Source of the DNA: an uncultured Mitsuokella sp.
Lineage (GTDB): Bacteria; Bacillota; Negativicutes; Selenomonadales; Selenomonadaceae
Reading direction: 5' to 3'
Assembly: GCA_945877355.1 (NCBI GenBank)
Contig: CAMCRT010000012.1
Coordinates: 1-42,655, forward strand
Length of the DNA: 42,655 bases
In this document: one piece after another, positions 8,288-15,648 of the stretch
How positions within the stretch are numbered: position 1 is the first letter of the stretch
Layout of the letters: the number at the start of each line of letters is the position of its first letter
Made by a program: the position numbers and the translations under genes
Notes under the pieces: model-generated
The model's input: the letters and a program-made list of their open reading frames with translations, nothing else
What the model was told of the DNA's origin: nothing
Databases searched by the model: none

Positions 8288-10093
8288 TCAGGCTCCCTCT
8301 ATAAAGTACGCTGCAAAGCGGCCCTCCTCCTCGAGGGGGATCCTGGCCTCCACCCGGGTGCCCGTCTCCTCGTAGTCCGTGGATAGGATCTCTGCCACCG
8401 CGTGGAGCTCCGAAAGAGCCCGCCCCTCTGCAAAGGGGATGAGAAGCGTCCGCTGCACGTCCCTTGCCCGGAAGAAGTCCGTGAGCCGCGCCTTTAGCTC
8501 TGGGAGCCCCTCCCCCGTTCGAGCGGAAATAAAGAGCCCCTCCCGGCCGTTTAGCATCTGGGCCCTCGCCGCCTCGCCCCCCGTAAAGGCATCCGCCTTG
8601 TTAAAGACGAAAATCGTAGGCTTATCGAGGGCCTCTAGCTCCCGCAGCACCTTTACCACCGCCTCGATCTGTCCCTCCGCATTGGGGCTCGCGGCGTCCA
8701 CCACATGGAGGAGCATATCCGCCTCGCATACCTCCTCCAGCGTCGCCCGGAAGGCGGAGACCAGCGCATGGGGGAGCTTCTGGATGAAGCCCACCGTGTC
8801 CGTCAGGAGGATCTCCCCCACATCCGGCAGCTCCAGCCGCCGGGTCGTCGGGTCCAGCGTCGCAAAGAGCTTGTCCTCCGCGAAGACCTCCGCCTCCGTC
8901 AGGGCGTTCAGCAGCGTGGATTTTCCCGCATTCGTGTAGCCCACCAGGGCCGCCACAGGGATGCAGGCCTCTTTGCGTCTCGCCCTGTGGCGCGAGCGCA
9001 CCGCCCGCATCCGGTCGATTTCCTGCTGGATATCGTGGATGCGGCTGTGGATGCGCCGCCTGTCCACCTCCAGCTTCGTCTCGCCGGGGCCCCGGGTGCC
9101 GATGCCGCCCCCGAGGCGGGAGAGGGCGAGACCTTGGCCGGAGAGCCGAGGGAGATTGTACTGGAGCTGGGCCAGCTCCACCTGGAGCTTTCCCTCCCGG
9201 GTCGCCGCCCGCTGGGCGAAGATATCCAGGATGAGGGCCGTCCGGTCGATGACCCGGAGCCCCGTCTCCCGCTCCAGATTCCTCTGCTGGGAGGGGCTGA
9301 GCTCATCGTCCACGATGAGGAGATCCGCGTCCAGGCTCTGGGCATCGAGAGCTATCTCCCGCACCTTGCCTTTTCCCAGGAAGAACACGCCGTCCGGCTT
9401 CTCCCGCTTCTGGGTGTAGGAGGCCACCACCTCCGCCCCCGCCGTGTCCGCGAGGCGCTTTAGCTCCGCCATGGACTCCTCCAGAGGCAGGGCGCCGCCG
9501 AGGCCGATGCCAGCCAGCACCGCTCGCTCCTTGCCCTCCTCCGTCCGATGGGTGACGCTCGCCCCGAGGCGCCGGTTGATTTCCCCAAAGAGCTGGGCGA
9601 GGTTCACCTTGTTCATGAGGTGGAGCGGCAGAGGCCCGTAGGAGGACACCAGGGGCGTCCCCTCCTCCGACTCCTCCCCGGTGAAAAAGCCCATGGTGGC
9701 AAAGGTCCGCTGCGCAGGGCTCCGCCGCCCGATGGCCGTCATGCAGTCAAAGCGCATCTGCCGCAGCGACGAGATATCCGGTCCCGAGAGCCGGGTGTCT
9801 CCCCCCGGGTGAGTGTGGACACAGCGAATGCCGGAGAGCCGGCGCGTAGACTTTGCCGCAAAGTCCGGCAGGGACACGGTCGCCGTATCGCCAAGGGACA
9901 CTGCCTCCACCGTCCCCTTCCGGGTGAGATAGACAGCCACCTCCCGCCCCAGCTTTTCCGTCAGGACGAGCATCCGCTCCGCCATCTCCTGCGTCACCAG
10001 CTGCCCCGGTGGCACCGCGAGGTCATAGAGCTCCATGAGCTCCGCCGCCACGCTCTCCCGGATATTGCTCAAATCCCCATGTATCTTCTTCAT
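8288..10093 (-). CDS. hflX: GTPase HflX with N-terminal JAMM/RadC-like domain
   Basis: HflX is a ribosome-associated GTPase that splits stalled or hibernating ribosomes. The C-terminal two thirds carry the HflX glycine-rich segment (about 325-350, including GQGLALSRLGGGIGTRGPGE) and the G domain: G1 GYTNAGKS (385-392), G3 DTVGF, G4 NKAD. At 601 residues it is longer than the usual 400-450. The extra first about 190 residues contain HTHP (93-96), then six residues and SGPD (103-106), matching the metal-binding pattern H-x-H-P-x6-S-x-x-D of JAB/MPN and RadC proteins, with a candidate Glu63. The start is ATG 10093 with GGAGAC upstream. A terminator-like hairpin lies at 10132-10166 in its leader. 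Confidence 0.93.
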   Translation of the reverse strand: MKKIHGDLSNIRESVAAELMELYDLAVPPGQLVTQEMAERMLVLTEKLGREVAVYLTRKGTVEAVSLGDTATVSLPDFAAKSTRRLSGIRCVHTHPGGDTRLSGPDISSLRQMRFDCMTAIGRRSPAQRTFATMGFFTGEESEEGTPLVSSYGPLPLHLMNKVNLAQLFGEINRRLGASVTHRTEEGKERAVLAGIGLGGALPLEESMAELKRLADTAGAEVVASYTQKREKPDGVFFLGKGKVREIALDAQSLDADLLIVDDELSPSQQRNLERETGLRVIDRTALILDIFAQRAATREGKLQVELAQLQYNLPRLSGQGLALSRLGGGIGTRGPGETKLEVDRRRIHSRIHDIQQEIDRMRAVRSRHRARRKEACIPVAALVGYTNAGKSTLLNALTEAEVFAEDKLFATLDPTTRRLELPDVGEILLTDTVGFIQKLPHALVSAFRATLEEVCEADMLLHVVDAASPNAEGQIEAVVKVLRELEALDKPTIFVFNKADAFTGGEAARAQMLNGREGLFISARTGEGLPELKARLTDFFRARDVQRTLLIPFAEGRALSELHAVAEILSTDYEETGTRVEARIPLEEEGRFAAYFIEGA

Positions 10094-10131
10094 AAGTCCG
10101 TCTCCTCTATAGCTACTCCCCCTATGGTATC

Positions 10132-10166
10132 AAAAAAAAGCCTCCCTGTCATTACGACAGAAAGGC
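10132..10166 (-). terminator. Hairpin plus T-run just upstream of hflX
   Basis: Read on the minus strand, GCCTttCTGTC, loop, GACAGggAGGC is followed by eight T. It stands 39 bp before the hflX start on the same strand, with no minus-strand protein gene between it and 13.9 kb. It may end stray transcripts, or act as a leader attenuator for hflX if transcription starts upstream; the sequence cannot decide. Confidence 0.6.
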
Positions 10167-10203
10167 AACGGGAAATGCAAGAGCGCGGCGACCTGCTTCG
10201 AGT

Positions 10204-10262
10204 GCCTCCCTCGGGGAGGGAGGTGGCACGCGAAGCGTGACGAAGGGAGCCCGCCCGCAGGC
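10204..10262. repeat. Palindromic intergenic repeat, copy C
   Basis: A single type I unit: ctcggggagggaggtggcac, then gcgaagcgtgac, ending in the tail gggagcccgcccgcag that type II units also carry. It lies in the 345-bp gap between hflX and the small toxin-like ORF, together with the hairpin at 10132-10166 and the promoter at 10333-10361. Confidence 0.75.
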
Positions 10263-10332
10263 ACTTCCATCGCTGCGACCACGTATGGTCCGGCCACAAG
10301 CCACAAAATGCCTGTCATTCTTGTCCCGACGA

Positions 10333-10361
10333 TTGACAGCCAAAGAAAAACCGCCTACAAT
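10333..10361 (+). promoter_or_regulatory. Strong sigma-70 promoter for the small toxin-like ORF
   Basis: TTGACA (10333-10338), a 17-bp spacer and TACAAT (10356-10361) predict transcription from about 10368, giving a leader of about 70 nt before the ATG at 10439. In that leader CCCCC (10395-10399) can pair with GGGGG (10426-10430), which overlaps the likely ribosome site. Confidence 0.8.
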
Positions 10362-10438
10362 GTCCATAAGGCATCGTTTGGCGGCGATGTGGAGCCCCCA
10401 CCCCATTTGTTCATCTTTGAGGAAAGGGGGCGAGGCGT

Positions 10439-10510
10439 ATGCATGAGATTATCTTAATCCTCATATTGCTTTTTCTTCTCGTTCTTGAGATCAAGAAACC
10501 ACAAAAATAA
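10439..10510 (+). CDS. Small hydrophobic peptide, candidate type I toxin
   Basis: The 23-residue ORF begins MHEIILILILLFLL and ends EIKKPQK: one membrane-spanning helix with a short basic tail, like holin-like/Fst/TxpA-type type I toxins. The ribosome site AAGGGGG (10424-10430) is 8 nt upstream of ATG and can be sequestered by CCCCC in the leader, a common control in such systems. A near-consensus promoter lies upstream. Its stop codon is inside the hairpin at 10506-10544, where a convergent antisense RNA is predicted to end. Known for the families: the peptide damages the membrane unless antisense RNA blocks its mRNA. That this peptide is toxic is inference. Confidence 0.65.
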   Translation: MHEIILILILLFLLVLEIKKPQK

Positions 10511-10712
10511 GCCGTCCGTAGCGTCCAAACTCTGACGGCTTATTCTTGTAAGAACCAAAAGGGGGCGGCCGCTAGGCGGTGCCTCTCCTTATAAGTCGCC
10601 AGTAGCTCCCAAACTGCGACGACTTGTCTTGAGGTGTAAGCCGCCTGCAGCGTCCAACTCCGGCAGCTTATTCGTAAACCCAAGGGGGCAACCGCTGAGC
10701 GGTGCCTCTCTT
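10503..10712 (-). ncRNA. Predicted antisense antitoxin RNA overlapping the toxin mRNA 3' end
   Basis: A strong minus-strand promoter (10720-10747) points leftwards with a start at about 10712. The transcript would run through the duplicated module and meet the hairpin AATAAGCCGTC/GACGGCTTATT (10506-10544), followed on the minus strand by TTTTTG, a proper terminator. The RNA of about 210 nt would be complementary to the 3' end of the toxin message, as in TxpA/RatA-type pairs. No protein is encoded. Exact ends are estimated. Confidence 0.6.
10506..10544 (-). terminator. Hairpin shared by toxin mRNA 3' end and antisense RNA
   Basis: Perfect 11-bp arms AATAAGCCGTC (10506-10516) and GACGGCTTATT (10534-10544) with a 17-nt loop. 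On the minus strand the T-run continues (TTTTTG), so it ends the antisense RNA. On the plus strand the T-run is poor, so toxin transcripts may read on towards the restriction gene. Confidence 0.75.
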
Positions 10713-10713
10713 T
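10506..10713. repeat. Duplicated hairpin/spacer module downstream of the toxin ORF
   Basis: Three related hairpins occur at 10506-10544, about 10590-10627 and about 10637-10672 (each AAGyCGyC, about 17-22 nt, then the complement). Two related spacers lie at 10553-10590 and 10677-10713 (aagggggc..ccgct..gcggtgcctctc). The order is hairpin-spacer-hairpin-hairpin-spacer. Only the rightmost spacer is next to an intact minus-strand promoter. This suggests tandem duplication of a toxin-antitoxin 3' region with loss of the second toxin ORF. Confidence 0.7.
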
Positions 10714-10719
10714 ATGATT

Positions 10720-10747
10720 ATTATACCAAAGTTTCGCGATTTTACAA
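10720..10747 (-). promoter_or_regulatory. Minus-strand promoter for the antisense RNA
   Basis: On the minus strand TTGTAA (10742-10747), 16-bp spacer, TATAAT (10720-10725). It lies immediately upstream of the ribosome site of the MmeI-like gene and points away from it. No comparable plus-strand -35/-10 pair is seen for that gene. Confidence 0.75.
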
Positions 10748-10759
10748 GGAGGAATTTCC

Positions 10760-13546
10760 ATGGCGAAGGCAGACGAGGCGGCGCGGCTCTTTGCGGAAAA
10801 GTGGGCCGGCAAGGGCTACGAAAAGGGCGAGAGCCAGAAATTCTGGATGGAGCTCCTCTCCTCCGTCCTGGGCGTCGAGAACCCCGCCGACTGGCTCGTC
10901 TTCGAGCAGCAGGTCATGCTCGACCACACCTCCTTCATCGACGTGCTCATCCCGAAGACCCACGTCATGATCGAGCAAAAGAGCCTCGGCAAATCCCTCA
11001 CCGAGCCCATCCGCCAGAGCGACGGCACGAGGCTGAAGCCCATCGAGCAGGCCAAGCGCTACGCCGCGGCGCTGCCCTACTCCGCCCGCCCCCGGTGGAT
11101 CGTCAGCTGCAACTTCGCCGAGTTCCTCGTCTACGACATGGAGACGCCGAACGCCGAGCCCCAGCAGATTTTACTGAAGGATCTCGAGAAAGAGGCCTAC
11201 CGCCTCCGCTTCCTCGTGGACACCGGCGACGTGCATCTGGAGCGGGAGATGGAGGTCTCCATCCAGGCCGGCCGTCTCGTGGGCCGCCTCTACGATGCCC
11301 TCGCCGCCCAGTACGGCGACATGGAGGACCCCCATATCCAGCGGTCCCTCAATGTCCTCTGCGTCCGCCTCGTCTTCCTCCTCTACGCCGAGGACGCGGG
11401 CCTCTTCGGCCGCCACAGTATGTTCCACGACTACATGAAGGACGTGCCCGTCCCCTTCTTCCGCCAGACCCTCCTCCAGCTCTTCCAGGTCCTCGACACC
11501 CCTACGGCGGAGCGGGACAAATACCTGAACGACGCCCTATCTCAGTTCCCCTACGTCAATGGCGGCCTCTTCGCCGAGACCGACGTGGAGGTACCCCAGT
11601 TCACCGAGGACATCCGCCATATCCTCCTGGACGAGGCCAGTGCCGGCTTCGACTGGAGCGACATCAGCCCCACCATATTCGGCGCCGTCTTCGAGAGCAC
11701 CCTGAACCCCGCCACCCGTCGCGCCGGCGGCATGCACTACACCAGCATCGAGAACATCCACAAGCTCATCGACCCCCTCTTCCTCGACGACCTGCGGGAG
11801 GAGTTCGCCTCCATCCAGGAGATAAAGTCCGCCCCCGCCCGCCAGAAGGCCCTCGCCGCCTTCCACGAAAAGCTCGCCGAGGGCCGCTATTTCGACCCCG
11901 CCGCAGGCAGCGGCAACTTCCTGACGGAGACATATCTGTCCCTCCGCCGCCTGGAGAACGAGGTCATAAAGGAGCGCACCGGCGGCGACACGGGCCAGAT
12001 CATGCTGGGGGCCGTCGAGAGCCCCATCAAGGTCAGCATTGGCCAGTTCTACGGCATCGAGATCAACGACTTCGCCGTCACCGTCGCCCGCACGGCCCTG
12101 TGGATCGCCGAGAGCCAGACCCTCGCGGAGACGGAAAGCATCGTCCACCTGAACCTCGACTTCTTCCCCCTGAAGACCTACGACCACCTCCACGAGGGCA
12201 ACGCCCTGCGGCTGGACTGGAAGGAAATCCTGCCGCCAGCCGATAACGTCCGCATTATGGGCAACCCGCCCTTTGTGGGCTATTCCTATCAAACGGCTGA
12301 GCAAAAGGCTGATATCCAGAATATCTGGCAGGACGAAAAAGGCAAGACCATAAAATCCGCCGGGAAAGTGGACTACGTTTCCTGCTGGCACTTCAAAGCC
12401 TCCCAATATATGGAAGGAACCTCCATCCGCGCCGCCTTCGTCTCCACCAACTCCATCACGCAAGGCGAGCAGGTCGCCCTCATCTGGAAATATCTCTATG
12501 AGCGTTTCCATATCCACATCGATTTTGCCTGGCGCACCTTCAAGTGGAACAGCGAATCAACAGACATGGCGGCTGTTCACTGCGTCATCGTCGGCTTTTC
12601 CACTGCCCCTAACGACAAGGAAAAGCGCCTCTACGAAAGCGGACGCTACACTCCCGCTGACACCATCAACCCCTACCTTGTCGCCGCCCCCGCCGTCTTT
12701 ATCGAAAACCGGAAGAAGCCCCTTTGTGATGTCCCGCCCATGGCGAAGGGAAGCCAGCCCACCGACGACGGCAACCTCATCATCGAGGCGGCGGACTACG
12801 AGGAATTTCTCGCAAGGGAGCCAAAGGCTCGCCCCTACGTCCGCCCCTTCATGGGCGCCCGGGAATTCATCAATGGGCTCCCGCGCTATTGCCTATGGCT
12901 TGTGGACTGCCCCGCCAAGGAACTACGTGCAATGCCCCTCGTCAAGGCACGGATCGAAGCCTGCCGGGAATTCCGCCTGAAGAGCACCAAGGAAGCAACG
13001 CGTCGCTCTGCCGATACGCCGGCAATCTTTCAGGAAAATCGTCAGCCTCCTGATGGCACCCACTATATTGCTGTCCCCATGGTATCCTCGGAAAACCGTC
13101 GCTACATCCCCATGGGATATGTGAGCAGCGAGACAGTTGCCAGCAATCTGCTCTTTACCCTCCCCAATGCAACGCTCCCTCTTTTCGCCCTGCTCGTCTC
13201 CAACGTCCACATGGCCTGGATGCGGGCCGTAGCGGGACGCCTCAAAAGCGACTACCGCTACTCCAATACCATCGTCTACAACAACTTCCCCTTCCCCACG
13301 CTGGACGAAAAGCAGAAGGCGCAGCTCACAAAGACCGCCCAGGCCATCCTAGACGCCCGTGCCAAGGAGCAGGGCGCAAGCCTCGCCGACCTCTACGATG
13401 ACACCGTCATGCCCAAGGAGCTCCGGGAAGCCCACCGGGCCAACGACCGCGCCGTCCTCGACGCCTACCACCTCCCCCGCACCATCACCGAATCAAGCTG
13501 CGTAGCCCACCTCATGCGCCTCTACGAAGCTCTCACCCAAAAGTAA
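10760..13546 (+). CDS. MmeI-like type IIL/IIG restriction-modification enzyme
   Basis: A single 928-residue chain (MmeI itself is of about this length) combines nuclease and N6-adenine methyltransferase. The N-terminal PD-ExK-type site is Asp61, ten residues, then Glu72-Gln-Lys74 (DVLIPKTHVMIEQK). A helical spacer follows to about 360, then methyltransferase motif I FDPAAGSGNF (378-387), catalytic motif IV NPPF (502-505) and a target-recognition/C-terminal part to 928. Enzymes of this type methylate one strand and cut about 20 bp away; the target sequence cannot be read from this. ATG 10760 has AAGGAGG 7 nt upstream. The enzyme is intact, GC-rich like its neighbours, and needs no separate methylase gene. 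Its own promoter is unclear; read-through from the toxin promoter is possible. Confidence 0.9.
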   Translation: MAKADEAARLFAEKWAGKGYEKGESQKFWMELLSSVLGVENPADWLVFEQQVMLDHTSFIDVLIPKTHVMIEQKSLGKSLTEPIRQSDGTRLKPIEQAKRYAAALPYSARPRWIVSCNFAEFLVYDMETPNAEPQQILLKDLEKEAYRLRFLVDTGDVHLEREMEVSIQAGRLVGRLYDALAAQYGDMEDPHIQRSLNVLCVRLVFLLYAEDAGLFGRHSMFHDYMKDVPVPFFRQTLLQLFQVLDTPTAERDKYLNDALSQFPYVNGGLFAETDVEVPQFTEDIRHILLDEASAGFDWSDISPTIFGAVFESTLNPATRRAGGMHYTSIENIHKLIDPLFLDDLREEFASIQEIKSAPARQKALAAFHEKLAEGRYFDPAAGSGNFLTETYLSLRRLENEVIKERTGGDTGQIMLGAVESPIKVSIGQFYGIEINDFAVTVARTALWIAESQTLAETESIVHLNLDFFPLKTYDHLHEGNALRLDWKEILPPADNVRIMGNPPFVGYSYQTAEQKADIQNIWQDEKGKTIKSAGKVDYVSCWHFKASQYMEGTSIRAAFVSTNSITQGEQVALIWKYLYERFHIHIDFAWRTFKWNSESTDMAAVHCVIVGFSTAPNDKEKRLYESGRYTPADTINPYLVAAPAVFIENRKKPLCDVPPMAKGSQPTDDGNLIIEAADYEEFLAREPKARPYVRPFMGAREFINGLPRYCLWLVDCPAKELRAMPLVKARIEACREFRLKSTKEATRRSADTPAIFQENRQPPDGTHYIAVPMVSSENRRYIPMGYVSSETVASNLLFTLPNATLPLFALLVSNVHMAWMRAVAGRLKSDYRYSNTIVYNNFPFPTLDEKQKAQLTKTAQAILDARAKEQGASLADLYDDTVMPKELREAHRANDRAVLDAYHLPRTITESSCVAHLMRLYEALTQK

Positions 13547-13563
13547 CACCCCAGCACGAACCC

Positions 13564-13769
13564 AGCCTCCCTCCGGGAGGGGGGTGCCCGAAGGGCAGGG
13601 GGAGCCCGCCCGTAGGACGTTTCGCAAAAGACAGGCTGTAGCACCCGGTCAGCGCACTAGCCTTCAACAGCCCATTGCCGGCTGCTACGGCAGAGCCCCA
13701 AAGCCGCTCCCTACGCCCGGGCTCCCACCGTCACGCTACGCGTGCCACCTCCCTCCCCGAGGGAGGCAC
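13564..13769. repeat. Palindromic intergenic repeat pair, copy D
   Basis: The 506-bp gap 13547-14052 holds a type II unit at 13564-13617 (core ctccgggaggggggtgcccg) and an inverted type I unit at 13715-13769 (gggctcccaccgtcacgc then cgtgccacctccct). The other recognisable parts of the gap are the hairpin at 13886-13919 and the promoter/operator at 13953-14001. Confidence 0.75.
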
Positions 13770-13882
13770 TCGAAGCCACCTCCACAATCCTACTACAGGA
13801 CACGCGGCATTGACACCCTTGTAGAAACGAAACTACAATACTACGTGAGAGGAATATTTCCACATAACCTGTGGGCACCGAC

Positions 13883-13919
13883 AAAAATCCCCCAGCAGCC
13901 TAGGCACTGCTGGGGGATT
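13883..13919 (-). terminator. Strong hairpin with T-run on the minus strand
   Basis: Perfect 13-bp arms AATCCCCCAGCAG (13886-13898) and CTGCTGGGGGATT (13907-13919) with an 8-nt loop. On the minus strand the stem is followed by TTT, giving a run of five T that includes its last two bases, so it looks like a terminator for leftward transcription. No minus-strand gene lies directly to the right, because the jet operon ends at the separate terminator 14364-14396. It may protect the neighbouring region from read-through. Confidence 0.6.
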
Positions 13920-13952
13920 CGTGCATATTATCGAGCTGTCAAAAAATATTTC

Positions 13953-14001
13953 ACTTTTCTAGGAGAAAAGTCTTGACGTGACTTTTCTCCTATGCTATAC
14001 T
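13953..14001 (+). promoter_or_regulatory. Promoter with overlapping palindromic operator for the small secreted peptide
   Basis: TTGACG (13973-13978), 17-bp spacer, TATACT (13996-14001). Directly before the -35 box is a perfect palindrome ACTTTTCTaggAGAAAAGT (13953-13971). A third half-site ACTTTTCT sits in the spacer (13981-13988), making a second inverted pair around the -35 box. This arrangement suggests binding of a dimeric regulator. No regulator gene is adjacent. Confidence 0.7.
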
Positions 14002-14052
14002 CTAGCCATAGAGTTCAAGAGAAACAACCACCAATCGAAAGAAGCGGTTTAC

Positions 14053-14343
14053 ATGATAAAGAAACTATCCAGGGCCTTCGGCCTTTTCCTCACAGCAGGA
14101 ATACTGCTCGCAGGGTTTACCGGCACAAGCGAGGCGGCAACGCCTCAGGCGATTACGCCTCCGGCAGTCACCACGAGCGCTACGGCGGAAGCCACGCAGC
14201 AAAGCACCCTCTCCCCCGATGCGGCGGCCATCATCGACAGCCTCAAAGCAAAGGGAACCCCCGAGAGTGCCTACAAAGTCGCAGAAGCTGATGTGGATAT
14301 CGTTCTCGACGCTGTTGCATTCTCCGCAGGTCCGATGGACTAA
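14053..14343 (+). CDS. Small secreted protein of unknown function
   Basis: The 96-residue product starts at ATG 14053, about 50 nt downstream of the predicted transcription start. The upstream extension to 13978 has no ribosome site and would overlap the promoter. Residues 1-27 form a signal peptide (MIKKLSRAFGLFLTAGILLA, cut near SEA-A). The mature part is Ala/Thr/Pro-rich, then has a short helical region (SPDAAAIIDSLKAKG, then TPESAYKVAEADVDI) and ends SAGPMD. No family is recognised. A decayed copy of its 3' half occurs at 25720-25881. It has its own promoter and terminator, so it is a single-gene unit. Ribosome site is weak (GAAAG). Confidence 0.75.
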   Translation: MIKKLSRAFGLFLTAGILLAGFTGTSEAATPQAITPPAVTTSATAEATQQSTLSPDAAAIIDSLKAKGTPESAYKVAEADVDIVLDAVAFSAGPMD

Positions 14344-14363
14344 GAAAACAAATAAAGAAATTC

Positions 14364-14403
14364 AAGAGCCCTGTCTGAGCGTCAGACAGGGCTCTTTCGT
14401 GTT
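14364..14403. terminator. Bidirectional terminator between the small secreted protein and jetD
   Basis: Perfect 15-bp arms AAGAGCCCTGTCTGA (14364-14378) and TCAGACAGGGCTCTT (14382-14396), loop GCG. TCGTGTTTT follows on the plus strand, and an A/T-rich tail on the other. It separates two convergent genes: the secreted peptide and the minus-strand jet operon. Confidence 0.85.
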
Positions 14404-15648
14404 TTAGGTTCCCGCGAGTATATCGTCCTTTAGAAGCTCGAACAGGCTTTCCTGATAGAAGGCCGCGCCTCCCCTTTGGAGGACTTCCTTCACCCCCTGT
14501 AGAGCGGGATGGGTGACGCTCTCTAGCTTTTTGAGCTGGCTCTCCGGGAGAGGCTTTGCGGGCCGGTAGAGCTCCGCCTCGTAGCGCCAGGCCGTGGCGC
14601 TCTTATAGCGCTTTAGCACGCTCTGGGCCATGAGGAGGCCCTCCGGGTCGTAGTCTCCCGCGTAGCGGAAGGAAGCACCGCCAGCCTCCAGCCGATCGAG
14701 GAGGGCCCAGCTGGCGTATTTTGGCTGGCCCTGGAGACAGAGGAGGGGCAGACGGCGGCCGGCCTCCTGCAGGGCGTCCAGCAGGGCGGAGAATACGCCG
14801 GAGTTCTCCACGATGTAGACGGGGCTCTCCTCCACCGGGCGAAATACCTCCGCCCGGACGATCTCTCGCAGAGGGGCGTTAAAGGGGGCGAAGGCCTCTG
14901 CCGCCGCCCGCCAATAGGGGGCGGTCTCCCCCTGGGGCACAAGCCCAAAGGTGGTGACGAAGTTCTGGATATCCTCCCGCAGGAGCCTCACCTCGTAAAG
15001 GAGGAGCGCCCGCCCCTCGGCTCCCTCCCCCTCCACCGAGGGGTACAGCCAGGAGAGGGCCTGCAGGAAGATCCGGGCCAGGCGGGTGCCCTCGTCGAGG
15101 GCGTGGGGATCCCCCGTCAGCCGGTTGGCGAAGAAGGGCAGCCGCTCATAGCGGGTGGGAAGGCTCGCAAGAGCCCGGGCCACCGCCGTGAGGAGCGCCT
15201 CATCCCGCCAGTCCTCCCGGTGGGCGAGGCGGTGGGCGCCGCCCCGTCTCCAGCCCTCCTGCAGCAGGCGAAGCCAGGTGGCGGCAGGGCCGCTGGAGTG
15301 CGTCACGAGGAGCCGGGAGAGAAGGGAGACGACAGCCCTCTCCTCTGCCTCCCGCTCCTTCTGCCGGCTGATAAGCTTTCCTCCCATCAGTGCTGTGAGC
15401 ACGGCAGGCAGGGACACGCCCGCAAAGCGGGTGGCCTCCCAGGCCTTCTCAAAGGCCCGCCAGGAAATACTCGTCCCGTCCTCCACAGGTCGGCCAAAGA
15501 AGCGAGAGAGCTCCCTCCCAGCCCCCTCTGGCACCCGGTAGTTCCCGGCGAAGCGGCCGAGCCTCTTGTATTTCTCACAGAAGGCCAGTGCCAGGACCAG
15601 AAGCGCCCCATTCCCCTGAACATAGGCAAAGGCCTCCTCCTCAAGCAT
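14404..15648 (-). CDS. jetD: Wadjet type II nuclease subunit JetD (TIGR02679/DUF2399)
   Basis: The 414-residue protein is the topoisomerase-like (Toprim) nuclease of Wadjet. Its family cuts closed circular plasmid DNA after the SMC part has extruded a loop. The Toprim acidic residues are visible: Glu281 in IVENSGVF, and Asp332/Asp334 in GDYDPEG. The N-terminal half is helical. It is the last gene of jetA-jetB-jetC-jetD; its ATG overlaps the end of jetC by 8 bp, so translation is coupled. No truncation is seen and the acidic residues are intact, so it should be active. Confidence 0.9.
   Translation of the reverse strand: MLEEEAFAYVQGNGALLVLALAFCEKYKRLGRFAGNYRVPEGAGRELSRFFGRPVEDGTSISWRAFEKAWEATRFAGVSLPAVLTALMGGKLISRQKEREAEERAVVSLLSRLLVTHSSGPAATWLRLLQEGWRRGGAHRLAHREDWRDEALLTAVARALASLPTRYERLPFFANRLTGDPHALDEGTRLARIFLQALSWLYPSVEGEGAEGRALLLYEVRLLREDIQNFVTTFGLVPQGETAPYWRAAAEAFAPFNAPLREIVRAEVFRPVEESPVYIVENSGVFSALLDALQEAGRRLPLLCLQGQPKYASWALLDRLEAGGASFRYAGDYDPEGLLMAQSVLKRYKSATAWRYEAELYRPAKPLPESQLKKLESVTHPALQGVKEVLQRGGAAFYQESLFELLKDDILAGT

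Noticed and set aside
10106-10133. TTGATA-16-TATAGA as the hflX promoter
   Set aside because: Transcription would start about 6 nt before the ATG and exclude the ribosome site GGAGAC.
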